Shown: in pieces, positions 25,881 to 34,163 of the stretch
Position numbering within the stretch: position 1 is the first letter of the stretch
How the letters are laid out: each line of letters opens with the position of its first letter
Source: Streptomyces sp. ISL-43
GTDB lineage: Bacteria; Actinomycetota; Actinomycetes; Streptomycetales; Streptomycetaceae
Assembly (NCBI RefSeq): GCF_018614195.1
Contig: NZ_JAGGOT010000018.1
Location: forward strand, 1-64,000
Reading direction: 5' to 3'
DNA length: 64,000 bases
Position numbers and translations under genes: made by a program
Notes under the pieces: model-generated
Database searches by the model: none
Told to the model about the DNA's origin: nothing
The model's input: the letters and a program-made list of their open reading frames with translations, nothing else

Positions 25881-26030
25881 GGCTGGCTTGAACGCGGAGG
25901 AAGTCCACCGGAAGGGGTGATGCCTCGGTGTGACGGTGACGTACGGGAGTGCGATTGTTCCCGGGGGATGAAATCCGCCGGTCCGGGCGTTGGGGGAGGC
26001 GGCAGGACAGGACGAACGGGGAGGCATCAC

Positions 26031-29000
26031 GTGGCGGCGGCAGAGACAGCGGCTGGGGAAAAACAGGGCTGGGGCAAGCGGCTGGCGGCCTACACCTGGC
26101 GGTACAGGGCCAATGTGCTGCTGGCGCTCGGGTCCTCGCTCGGCGGCATGGCCGTCATGGCGCTCGTGCCGCTCGTCACCAAGGTGATCATCGATGATGT
26201 CATCGGGGAGAAGAGCAAGCCCATGGGCCCCTGGGCCGGGATGCTCATAGGTGCGGCGGTTCTCGTCTACGTGCTCACCTACATACGTAGGTACTACGGC
26301 GGCCGCCTCGCCCTCGACGTGCAGCACGACCTGCGCACCGACATGTACGACACCATCTCCCGCCTCGACGGGCGCCGCCAGGACGAGCTGTCCACCGGCC
26401 AGGTCGTCGGGCGGGCGACGAGCGACCTGCAGCTCATCCAAGGGCTGCTCTTCATGCTTCCGATGACCATCGGGAACTTCCTGCTCTTCGGGATATCCCT
26501 CGGGATCATGCTGTGGCTCTCGCCGCTGCTGACCGTCGTCGCGCTGCTCATGGCCCCCGCCCTCTGGTTCATAGCCAAGCGCAGCCGCAAGAAGCTCTTT
26601 CCCGCCACCTGGTACGCCCAGAGCCAGGCCGCCGCCGTCGCCACCGTCGTCGACGGGGCCGTCACCGGCGTCCGCGTCGTCAAGGGCTTCGGCCAGGAGG
26701 AGCAGGAGACCGGCAAGCTCCGCGACGCGGGCCGCCGGCTCTTCGCCGGCCGGATGCGCAGCATCCGGCTGAACTCGCGGTACACCCCCGCCCTGCAGGC
26801 CGTACCCGCCCTCGGGCAGGTCGCCATGCTGGCCCTCGGCGGCTGGATGGCCACCAAGGGGCAGGTGACCCTCGGTACCTTCGTCGCCTTCTCGACCTAC
26901 CTCGCCCAGCTCGTCGGGCCCGTCCGCATGCTCGCCATGGTCCTCACCGTCGGCCAGCAGGCCCGCGCCGGCGTGGAGCGGGTCTTCGAGCTCATCGACA
27001 CCGAGCCCGTCATCGAGGAGGGGGGCCAGGAGCTTCCCGCGGACGCGCCCGCCACCGTCGAGTTCGACGAGGTGCGCTTCGGGTACGACGCCGAGCGCCC
27101 GGTCCTCGACGGCTTCTCGCTCCGCATCGACGAGGGCGAGACCGTCGCCCTCGTCGGCTCCTCCGGCAGCGGCAAGTCCACCGTCTCCCTGCTCCTGCCC
27201 CGCTTCTACGACACCGACCACGGCACGGTCCGCGTCGGCGGCCACGACGTGCGCACGCTGACCTACGACTCGCTGCGGGGAGCGATCGGGCTGGTGCCCG
27301 AGGACTCGTTCCTCTTCTCCGACACCATCCGCTCCAACATCGCCTACGGACACCCCGGCGCCACCGACGAGCAGGTCGAGGCCGCGGCCCGCGCCGCCCA
27401 GGCCGAAGGGTTCATCCAGGCCCTGCCCGCCGGCTACGACACCAAGGTCGGCGAGCAGGGCCTGACCCTCTCCGGCGGCCAGCGCCAGCGCATCGCGCTC
27501 GCCCGCGCCATCCTCACCGACCCCCGCCTGCTGCTCCTCGACGACGCCACCTCCGCCGTCGACGCCCGCGTCGAGCACGAGATCCACGAGGCGCTGCGCG
27601 CCGTCATGGCCGGCCGCACCACCCTGCTCATCGCTCACCGCCGCTCCACGCTCGCGCTCGCCGACCGGATCGCCGTACTCGACCACGGGCGGCTCTCCGA
27701 CATCGGCACGCACGAGGAGCTGGAGCACCGCTCCGCCCTGTACCGGCGGCTGCTGACCGACCCGGACGCGCTGGGCGCCGCCTCCCCGCGGACTCCGGAC
27801 GCCCCGCCCATGGCCGAGTTCGAGCGCGACCTCGAGCGCGACCGGGGCCGGGACATCGAGCGGGACATCGAGCTCGAGGCCGAGATCGACTCCGAGCCGG
27901 TCAACGCCAAGCGCCGCGTGGCCGGCGGCATCACCCCGGAGCTGTGGCGGCGCCAGGAGGAGGCGGACGAGAAGGACACCGCCCCCGCCGGCATGCCCGC
28001 CACCCCCGAGCTGCTCGCGCAGGTGGCCGCGCTGCCGCCCGCCGACGACACCCCCGACGTGGACGAGGGCCGCGCCGCGTCCGCCGAGGACAGCTACAAC
28101 CTGCGCCGCCTGCTCCGCGGCTTCTGGGCGCCCCTCGCGATATCCCTCGGCCTCGTCGCCGCCGACGCCGGATCCGGGCTGCTCCTGCCGATCCTGATCC
28201 GGCACGGCATCGACCAGGGTGTGGAACAGGCCGCCCTCGGCGCCGTCTGGGTGGCCGCCGGCCTCGCGCTGGCCGTCGTCGTCGCCCAGTGGGCCGCGCA
28301 GTTCGCCGAGACCCGGATGACCGGCCGCACCGGCGAGCGCGTGCTCTACGCGCTGCGCGTCAAGATCTTCGCCCAGCTCCAGCGCCTTGGCCTCGACTAC
28401 TACGAGCGCGAGCTGACCGGCAAGATCATGACCCGGATGACCACGGACGTGGACGCCCTGTCCAGCTTCCTGCAGACCGGGCTCGTCACCGCAGTCGTCT
28501 CCGTCTTCACCTTCTTCGGCATCCTGATCGCCCTGCTCGTCCTCGACGTCGAGCTGGCGCTGATCGTCTTCGCCACCCTGCCCGTCCTGGTCCTCGGCAC
28601 GTTCTTCTTCCGCCGCAAGTCGGTCGCCGCGTACGAGCTCGCCCGCGACCGGGTCGGCCTGGTCAACGCCGACCTCCAGGAGTCGGTGGCTGGGCTGCGC
28701 ATCGTCCAGGCCTTCCGCCGACAGCACTCGGGCGCCGCCCGCTTCGCCGAGCGCAGCGACTCCTACCGCGAGGCCCGGGTCCGCGGCCAGTGGCTGATAT
28801 CCGTCTACTTCCCCTTCGTCCAGCTGCTGTCCTCCGGAGCCGCGGCCGCCGTGCTGATCGTCGGCGCGGGCCGGGTGGAGGCCGGCACGCTCACCACCGG
28901 CGCGCTGGTCGCGTACCTGCTCTACATCGACCTGTTCTTCGCCCCGGTCCAGCAGCTCTCCCAGGTCTTCGACGGCTACCAGCAGGCCACCGTCTCCCTC

Positions 29001-29840
29001 GGCCGGATCCAGGGCCTGCTGCGCGAGCCGACCAGCACCCCCCGCGCCGCCGCGCCCCGCGCCGTCCCGGAGCTGCGCGGCGAGATCGCCTTCGAGGGGG
29101 TCCACTTCGCCTACGGCACCGCCGAGGAGCGCGGCGAGAAGGAGCAGGCGCTGGCCGGAATCAGCCTGCGCATCCCCGCCGGGCAGACCGTCGCCTTCGT
29201 CGGCGAGACCGGGGCCGGCAAGTCCACGCTGGTCAAGATGGTGGCCCGGTTCTACGATCCGACGTCCGGCCGGGTCACCGCCGACGGGGTGGACCTGCGC
29301 GAGCTGGACCTGACGGGCTACCGCCACCGGCTGGGGGTCGTCCCCCAGGAGCCGTACCTCTTCCCGGGGACGGTCCGCGACGCCATCGCCTACGGGCGGC
29401 CCGAGGCGAGCGACGCCGAGGTGGAGGCCGCCGCGCACGCGGTCGGCGCCCACGACATGGTCGCCACCCTCGACGGCGGCTATCTGCACACCGTCACCGA
29501 GCGCGGCCGCAACCTCTCCGCGGGCCAGCGCCAGCTGATCGCGCTGGCCCGCGCCGAGCTCGTCGACCCCGACGTGCTGTTGCTCGACGAGGCCACCGCC
29601 GCCCTCGACCTGGCCACCGAGGCCCTGGTCAACCAGGCCACCGACCGGCTCGCCGGCAAGCGCACCACTCTGGTCGTGGCGCACCGCCTGACGACCGCCG
29701 CGCGCGCCGACCGGGTCGTGGTCATGGACCGCGGCCGGGTGGTGGAGGACGGCACGCACGCCGAACTGCTGGCCCGCGGCGGCGGCTACGCGCGGCTGTG
29801 GCGGATCTTCGTCGGGGAGGACGAGCGCGCGGCGGCCTGA
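26031..29840 (+). CDS. One-chain asymmetric ABC exporter (two TMD-NBD halves fused)
   Basis: A 1269-residue full transporter: six-helix membrane domain, ATPase, charged linker (about residues 590-690), then a second membrane domain and ATPase. GTG 26031 follows GGGGAGG by six bases. ATPase 1 has Walker A SSGSGKST, a Q-loop with Glu instead of Gln (LVPEDSFLF), signature LSGGQ and Walker B LLLLDDATS with Asp at the catalytic Glu position. ATPase 2 has GETGAGKST, a normal Q-loop (VVPQEPYLF), altered signature LSAGQ and normal LLLDEATAALD. One ATP site is therefore fully consensus and the other degenerate, as in heterodimeric exporters such as TM287/288, but here in one polypeptide. The substrate is unknown; lipid or drug export is the family role. 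Confidence 0.93.
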   Translation: MAAAETAAGEKQGWGKRLAAYTWRYRANVLLALGSSLGGMAVMALVPLVTKVIIDDVIGEKSKPMGPWAGMLIGAAVLVYVLTYIRRYYGGRLALDVQHDLRTDMYDTISRLDGRRQDELSTGQVVGRATSDLQLIQGLLFMLPMTIGNFLLFGISLGIMLWLSPLLTVVALLMAPALWFIAKRSRKKLFPATWYAQSQAAAVATVVDGAVTGVRVVKGFGQEEQETGKLRDAGRRLFAGRMRSIRLNSRYTPALQAVPALGQVAMLALGGWMATKGQVTLGTFVAFSTYLAQLVGPVRMLAMVLTVGQQARAGVERVFELIDTEPVIEEGGQELPADAPATVEFDEVRFGYDAERPVLDGFSLRIDEGETVALVGSSGSGKSTVSLLLPRFYDTDHGTVRVGGHDVRTLTYDSLRGAIGLVPEDSFLFSDTIRSNIAYGHPGATDEQVEAAARAAQAEGFIQALPAGYDTKVGEQGLTLSGGQRQRIALARAILTDPRLLLLDDATSAVDARVEHEIHEALRAVMAGRTTLLIAHRRSTLALADRIAVLDHGRLSDIGTHEELEHRSALYRRLLTDPDALGAASPRTPDAPPMAEFERDLERDRGRDIERDIELEAEIDSEPVNAKRRVAGGITPELWRRQEEADEKDTAPAGMPATPELLAQVAALPPADDTPDVDEGRAASAEDSYNLRRLLRGFWAPLAISLGLVAADAGSGLLLPILIRHGIDQGVEQAALGAVWVAAGLALAVVVAQWAAQFAETRMTGRTGERVLYALRVKIFAQLQRLGLDYYERELTGKIMTRMTTDVDALSSFLQTGLVTAVVSVFTFFGILIALLVLDVELALIVFATLPVLVLGTFFFRRKSVAAYELARDRVGLVNADLQESVAGLRIVQAFRRQHSGAARFAERSDSYREARVRGQWLISVYFPFVQLLSSGAAAAVLIVGAGRVEAGTLTTGALVAYLLYIDLFFAPVQQLSQVFDGYQQATVSLGRIQGLLREPTSTPRAAAPRAVPELRGEIAFEGVHFAYGTAEERGEKEQALAGISLRIPAGQTVAFVGETGAGKSTLVKMVARFYDPTSGRVTADGVDLRELDLTGYRHRLGVVPQEPYLFPGTVRDAIAYGRPEASDAEVEAAAHAVGAHDMVATLDGGYLHTVTERGRNLSAGQRQLIALARAELVDPDVLLLDEATAALDLATEALVNQATDRLAGKRTTLVVAHRLTTAARADRVVVMDRGRVVEDGTHAELLARGGGYARLWRIFVGEDERAAA

Positions 29841-29859
29841 ACGCGGTGAGCGGCGGGGC

Positions 29860-30414
29860 TCAGAGCTCGCCGAACAGCAGGTTCCCCGGGGCGTCCTCCT
29901 CGGTGCCGGTGTAGTACTCGCGCACGGCGTCGAGGAGCTCGTCCACGGACAGGAACCCGTCGTGGTTCGTGTCGATCCGGGCGAAGAGCACGTCCGCGTC
30001 CTCACGGTTCAGCTTCGTGTCGAAGGCCAGCTGGGCCTTGTGGAACTCCTCGGCGCTGATGCGGCCGTCGCCGTCGGTGTCGACGACCAGGAGCATCGCC
30101 TGGACCATCGGCCGGAACGACTTGTCGTACGCCGCGCCGCCGCCCTCGTACAGGCGCGCCATGCCCTGCTTGTACTCCTGCGGCGTCACCTTGCCGTCCC
30201 GGTCGATGTCCAGCTCGGTGAACAGCTCCTGCCAGAAGTCGACGAGCCCGCCCATCACCTGGGTCGCCTTGGGCGAGGTGGCCGGCTCCCCGAGGGCGGA
30301 GAGCAGGCGTGAACCGAGCCCGATGATGTCGTGCTCGTCGATGACCTGGTCGTCGTTGACGTCGAGGTGCGCGAAGGCGCGGTCCAGCTTGCGGTCGAGC
30401 AGGTCGTTCGTCAT
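29860..30414 (-). CDS. Four-EF-hand calcium-binding protein (calerythrin-like)
   Basis: A 184-residue soluble protein with four EF-hand loops: DVNDDQVIDEHD, DIDRDGKVTPQE, DTDGDGRISAEE and DTNHDGFLSVDE. Loops 2 to 4 have canonical Asp/Glu ligands; loop 1 has Asp at its last position and may bind weakly. No signal peptide is seen, so it is cytoplasmic, a calcium buffer or sensor like other Streptomyces Cab proteins. It is convergent with the ABC exporter (19-bp gap) and divergent from the aldehyde dehydrogenase-like gene. Confidence 0.93.
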   Translation of the reverse strand: MTNDLLDRKLDRAFAHLDVNDDQVIDEHDIIGLGSRLLSALGEPATSPKATQVMGGLVDFWQELFTELDIDRDGKVTPQEYKQGMARLYEGGGAAYDKSFRPMVQAMLLVVDTDGDGRISAEEFHKAQLAFDTKLNREDADVLFARIDTNHDGFLSVDELLDAVREYYTGTEEDAPGNLLFGEL

Positions 30415-30513
30415 TTCAGTTGCCTTTCACGGCTACGTTGCGCGGTCTTTCGATCACCTACCGCAGTCTCCCTCGTGATCGTGAACTCCCGTTATCCCGC
30501 TAGGAAGTTGTGG

Positions 30514-32103
30514 ATGCACTCTTACGAGGTATGGGTGGCCGGCGCGGAAGAGCCCGGCACCCGTTGGGTCTACTGGCCCCGGATGGGTCAACTGCTCCGC
30601 GAGCCGTTCGAGGTGCTCGGCCTCAAGGCCCGCCTGGAACGCGGCGAGGACCTCCCGTACGACGACCGCCTGCTCGCCGGCCGCGTCGCCATGTCCACCC
30701 CCGAGCAGGGCCTGCGCGCCCTGGCCGCCGCCCGGGCCGCCCAGCCGGCCTGGGCGAGGGTCCCGCTCGCCGACCGGCTGGAGCTGCTGCACGCCGTCCA
30801 CCGCGCCGTCGTCGGGCGCCGTGAGGAACTGGCCGCGCTGCTGGTCGCCGAGGGCCACCCCGTGCGGCTGGCCGCCTGGGAGCTGGACTCGGTGGCCTGC
30901 GGGTTCCACCCGGACTCCGTCGCCGACTTCGCCGAGCGGCTGCGGCAGCCCGAGCGGATGTCGGCGGGCCGGCGGGTCCGCATGGTGCGCAAGCCCGACG
31001 GGGTGGTGTGCCTGAGTCCGCCCCGCAACGCCCCGACTTCCAACTCCTTCTACGGGGCGCTGGTGCTCGCGGCGGGCAACAGCCTGGTCGTCAACGCGCC
31101 GCCGACCGCCCCGCTGGGCGTCAGCTTCGTCTACCGGGAGATCGTGGCCCCGCTCCTGGAGCGCCTCGGCGCCCCGCCCGGGACCCTGAGCGTGCTCTCC
31201 ACGCATGCCCGCGCCGTCGTGCGCCAGTGGCTGGACAGCCCCGACTGCGACGACCTCGTCTTCTTCGGCGGCTCCGAGCAGGGACTGAAGCTGGAGCGGG
31301 AGTGCGTGGCCGCGGGGAAGAAGCCCGTACTCGAACTGTCCGGCAACGACGGTGTGCTGGTGTGGCGCGACGCCGAGGCCGATCTCGCCGCGCGGGCCCT
31401 GTGTGAGCGGTACTACGGCTCCGGGCAGATCTGCATGACCCCGAAGTTCGCCATCGTCCACCCGGAGGTGGCGGACCGGCTGCTGAAGGAGCTGGTGGAG
31501 CGGGCGGGCGAGATCCGGCCCGGGCCGCCGGAGGATCCGGACACGGTGCTGAGCCCGGTGGTCAAGCGGGCGGAGTTCACCGAGTTCCTCGATGAGGTGC
31601 TGGCGGCCGGCGGGGAGCTGCTGTGCGGTGGCGAGTTCGTGGACGTGGACGACGTGCCCGCGGCGGCGGGGCCGTTCATCCGCCCGGCGGTCGTCCGCGT
31701 GGACGGGCTGGAGGCCGCCGGCCGGCTGCGCGCCTTCCGCGAGGAGACCTTCTTCCCGCTGCTCTGCGTGGTCGTGCCCGAGGCGCCCGTCCGACTGGAG
31801 GAGGCCATCGGCTTCCTCAACGCCAACCGCTACGGCCTGCGCAACTCCCTGTGGACGCAGGACGAGCGGGTCGTGGAGCGGTTCTGCGAGGACGTGGTCA
31901 ACGGCGGCATGCTGAAGGTCAACGACTCGCACATCGGCTGCGTGCCGGTGCTCCCGTACAACGGCGGCACGGGCGCCACGGGCGGGGTCTTCGGCGAGGC
32001 CAACCAGCCCGCCGTTCGCACCACCCACCTCCAGTCGATCGCCGTCGCCACCCTGGTCCGGCCCCGGGAGTCGGTCTTCGACCACGCGGCGGGCGTGGAG
32101 TGA
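30514..32103 (+). CDS. Aldehyde dehydrogenase-superfamily protein with altered motifs
   Basis: A 529-residue protein starting at ATG 30514, with AGGAAG six bases upstream. The ALDH fold is clear, but motifs deviate: the Asn motif reads SPPRNAPTSNS, the Gly loop FFGGSEQG, the Glu motif KPVLELSGNDGVLV (Ser for the usual second Gly), and the catalytic loop GSGQICMTPKF, which keeps the Cys. NAD(P)-dependent aldehyde or semialdehyde oxidation is likely, but the long non-standard N-terminus (first 60 residues, Trp/Tyr-rich) and changed loops make it a divergent branch, possibly an acyl-forming dehydrogenase. No pathway neighbours are evident. Confidence 0.75.
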   Translation: MHSYEVWVAGAEEPGTRWVYWPRMGQLLREPFEVLGLKARLERGEDLPYDDRLLAGRVAMSTPEQGLRALAAARAAQPAWARVPLADRLELLHAVHRAVVGRREELAALLVAEGHPVRLAAWELDSVACGFHPDSVADFAERLRQPERMSAGRRVRMVRKPDGVVCLSPPRNAPTSNSFYGALVLAAGNSLVVNAPPTAPLGVSFVYREIVAPLLERLGAPPGTLSVLSTHARAVVRQWLDSPDCDDLVFFGGSEQGLKLERECVAAGKKPVLELSGNDGVLVWRDAEADLAARALCERYYGSGQICMTPKFAIVHPEVADRLLKELVERAGEIRPGPPEDPDTVLSPVVKRAEFTEFLDEVLAAGGELLCGGEFVDVDDVPAAAGPFIRPAVVRVDGLEAAGRLRAFREETFFPLLCVVVPEAPVRLEEAIGFLNANRYGLRNSLWTQDERVVERFCEDVVNGGMLKVNDSHIGCVPVLPYNGGTGATGGVFGEANQPAVRTTHLQSIAVATLVRPRESVFDHAAGVE

Positions 32104-32130
32104 GCCCGGCGCGCTGAGTCCTTGTCCACC

Positions 32131-32156
32131 GCAACCTTTCGAGCGGAATGAACGTC
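32131..32156 (+). promoter_or_regulatory. ECF-sigma-type promoter before a small secreted protein
   Basis: GCAACCTTT (32131-32139) and CGTC (32153-32156) are separated by 16 bases counted from GCAACC. This fits the general ECF sigma pattern (AAC in -35, CGTC in -10), about 35 bases before the next start codon. A GTCGTAC/GTACGAC inverted repeat (32154-32160 and 32181-32187) overlaps the -10. Confidence 0.4.
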
Positions 32157-32189
32157 GTACGGGCGTGCGCGCGTTAGTACGTACGACCG

Positions 32190-32603
32190 ATGGGGGACAG
32201 GGTGTTGAAGGCGCGGAAGGGGTGCGGCCGGTGGGCCGCACGCCTGGGGGTGTTCACGGCGGCGCTGTGGATCGGCGCGGGCGCGCTGCTCGTGGCGCAG
32301 CCGGCGCAGGCGGCGACCGGGGGGTGTCCGGGGCGGCTGGCGGTGACGCTGCCCTTCTCGACGGGCGAGGTGCGGGTGTACAAGACCCGCGACCAGGCCT
32401 GCGCGGTGGCGGTCGCCGGTGACCCCGGCCGGCGCCGCCCGATGTCGGTGAGCATCCAGCCGCGCGGCGGATACCCCGTCCGCGATTCGGGGCGATTCAC
32501 CCGTTATGCCGGACCGGTCACCGTCCACGCGATCCACCGCTGCGTGTATGTAAAGGGGAGCGTGGGGACCGGATCTGTCGATTCCGGCTGGATACTGTGC
32601 TGA
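32190..32603 (+). CDS. Small secreted four-cysteine protein
   Basis: 137 residues if started at ATG 32190; GTG 32202 or TTG 32205 are better spaced from GGGGGA and would give about 133. The signal peptide (basic N-region, WAARLGVFTAALWIGAGALL, cleavage near QPAQA) is clear. The mature protein of about 90 residues has four cysteines (GCPG, QACA, HRCV and the final residue), so probably two disulphides. No known domain is recognised. The likely ECF promoter upstream suggests an envelope-stress role, which is inference. Confidence 0.75.
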   Translation: MGDRVLKARKGCGRWAARLGVFTAALWIGAGALLVAQPAQAATGGCPGRLAVTLPFSTGEVRVYKTRDQACAVAVAGDPGRRRPMSVSIQPRGGYPVRDSGRFTRYAGPVTVHAIHRCVYVKGSVGTGSVDSGWILC

Positions 32604-32687
32604 TGGAGCGACCCAACTAGGTCTGTTCAGGCGTGCGTTGCCCCCGCTAGGTTCACGGCGACCGAAGTGAACTCAAGGGGAGTGTGA

Positions 32688-34139
32688 ATGCGCAAGAAGC
32701 TCGGATGGCTGCTGTCGCTCGTGGTGCTCATCGGCACCATGGGCGCGGCCGGCACCACGGCGCAAGCGGCCACCGCCGCGGAGCCTGCCGCCGCCACGGA
32801 TGCCGCCGCCGCCACGGACATCAAGGACCAGATCCTCGCGGTCCCGGGGATGAGCCTGATCGAGGAGAAGCCGTACGCCGGCTACCGCTTCTTCGTTCTG
32901 AACTACGAGCAGCCGGTGGACCACCGCGCGCCGTGGAAGGGAACCTTCAAGCAGCGCCTGACCCTGCTGCACAAGGACGTCTCCCGGCCCACGGTGTTCT
33001 TCACCTCCGGCTACAACGTCAACACCAGCCCGCGCCGCAGTGAGCCGACGACCATCGTCGACGGCAACCAGGTGTCCATGGAGTATCGATTCTTCACCCC
33101 GTCCCGGCCCGACCCGGCCAACTGGGGGAACCTGGACATCTGGCAGGCCGCCAGCGACCAGCACCGGATATTCACCGCCCTGAAGAAGATCTACAAGAAG
33201 AACTGGCTCGCCACGGGCGGCAGCAAGGGAGGCATGACGGCCACCTACTTCGAGCGCTTCTACCCGCGCGACATGGACGGCGTCGTCGCGTACGTCGCCC
33301 CCAACGACGTGGTGAACAAGGAAGACTCGGCCTATGACCGGTTCTTCGCCAAGGTCGGCACCGCGGAGTGCCGCGACAAGCTGAACGCGGTCCAGCGCGA
33401 GGCGCTCGTGCGCCGCGACGCGCTGGAGGTCAAGTACGCCGCGGCCGCAGCCGAGAACGGCTGGACCTTCACCACCGTCGGCAACCTCGACAAGGCCTAC
33501 GAGGCCGTCGTGCTCGACTACGTGTGGGCCTTCTGGCAGTACAGCCTGCTCGCCGACTGCGCCTCCATCCCGGCGGCCGCGACCGCGAGCGACCAGGAGA
33601 TCTGGGACACGGTCGACGCGATCTCCGGCTTCTCTGCCTACGCCGACCAGGGGCTGGAGACGTACACGCCGTACTACTACCAGGCGGGCACGCAGCTCGG
33701 TTCGCCCGATATCAAGCAGCCCCACCTGGGCAAGCTGAGCCGCTACGGCTACCAGCCGCCGCGCAACTTCGTCCCCCGCGACATCCCCATGAGCTTCCAG
33801 CCGGCGGCCATGCGGGACGTGGACACCTGGGTCAAGCACCACGCGAACCAGATGCTCTTCGTCTACGGGCAGAACGACCCGTGGGGATCGGAGCCGTTCC
33901 ACCTCGGCTACGGGGCGCACGACAGCTACGTGATGACCGCGCCGGGCGCCAACCACGGAGCCAACGTCGCCAAGCTCCAGGAGGGCGAGAAGGCACTGGC
34001 CACCGCGAAGATCCTGCAGTGGGCCGGGGTCGCCCCGGCCGCGGCGCTCACCGGCCCGGCGAACGCCGCGCCGCTGGCGAAGCCGGACGCGCAGCTCGAC
34101 CAGGTGGACCTGGAGCGCGAGCCGATGCTGCGGCCGTAG
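32688..34139 (+). CDS. Secreted tripeptidyl aminopeptidase (PS-10 / peptidase family S37)
   Basis: A 483-residue secreted serine peptidase. Signal peptide cleaved near AQAATA (about residue 28-30), then an Ala/Thr-rich stretch. The alpha/beta-hydrolase nucleophile elbow is GGSKGGMTA (Ser at about residue 178); the Asp is probably in YGQNDPWG and the His in PGANHGANV. EYRFFTPSRPDPANWGNLDI is a typical S37 sequence. Streptomyces PS-10 peptidases remove tripeptides, including pro-peptides such as that of transglutaminase, outside the cell. GGGGAG lies five bases before the ATG. Length fits the family. Confidence 0.92.
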   Translation: MRKKLGWLLSLVVLIGTMGAAGTTAQAATAAEPAAATDAAAATDIKDQILAVPGMSLIEEKPYAGYRFFVLNYEQPVDHRAPWKGTFKQRLTLLHKDVSRPTVFFTSGYNVNTSPRRSEPTTIVDGNQVSMEYRFFTPSRPDPANWGNLDIWQAASDQHRIFTALKKIYKKNWLATGGSKGGMTATYFERFYPRDMDGVVAYVAPNDVVNKEDSAYDRFFAKVGTAECRDKLNAVQREALVRRDALEVKYAAAAAENGWTFTTVGNLDKAYEAVVLDYVWAFWQYSLLADCASIPAAATASDQEIWDTVDAISGFSAYADQGLETYTPYYYQAGTQLGSPDIKQPHLGKLSRYGYQPPRNFVPRDIPMSFQPAAMRDVDTWVKHHANQMLFVYGQNDPWGSEPFHLGYGAHDSYVMTAPGANHGANVAKLQEGEKALATAKILQWAGVAPAAALTGPANAAPLAKPDAQLDQVDLEREPMLRP

Positions 34140-34163
34140 CCGCTGCCCCCGCTGGGCCCCCGG

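Noticed and set aside
25872..30005. A 1377-codon open frame antisense to the ABC exporter
   Set aside because: It is an open antisense frame caused by third-position GC bias; its residues show no domain while the plus strand encodes a textbook transporter.
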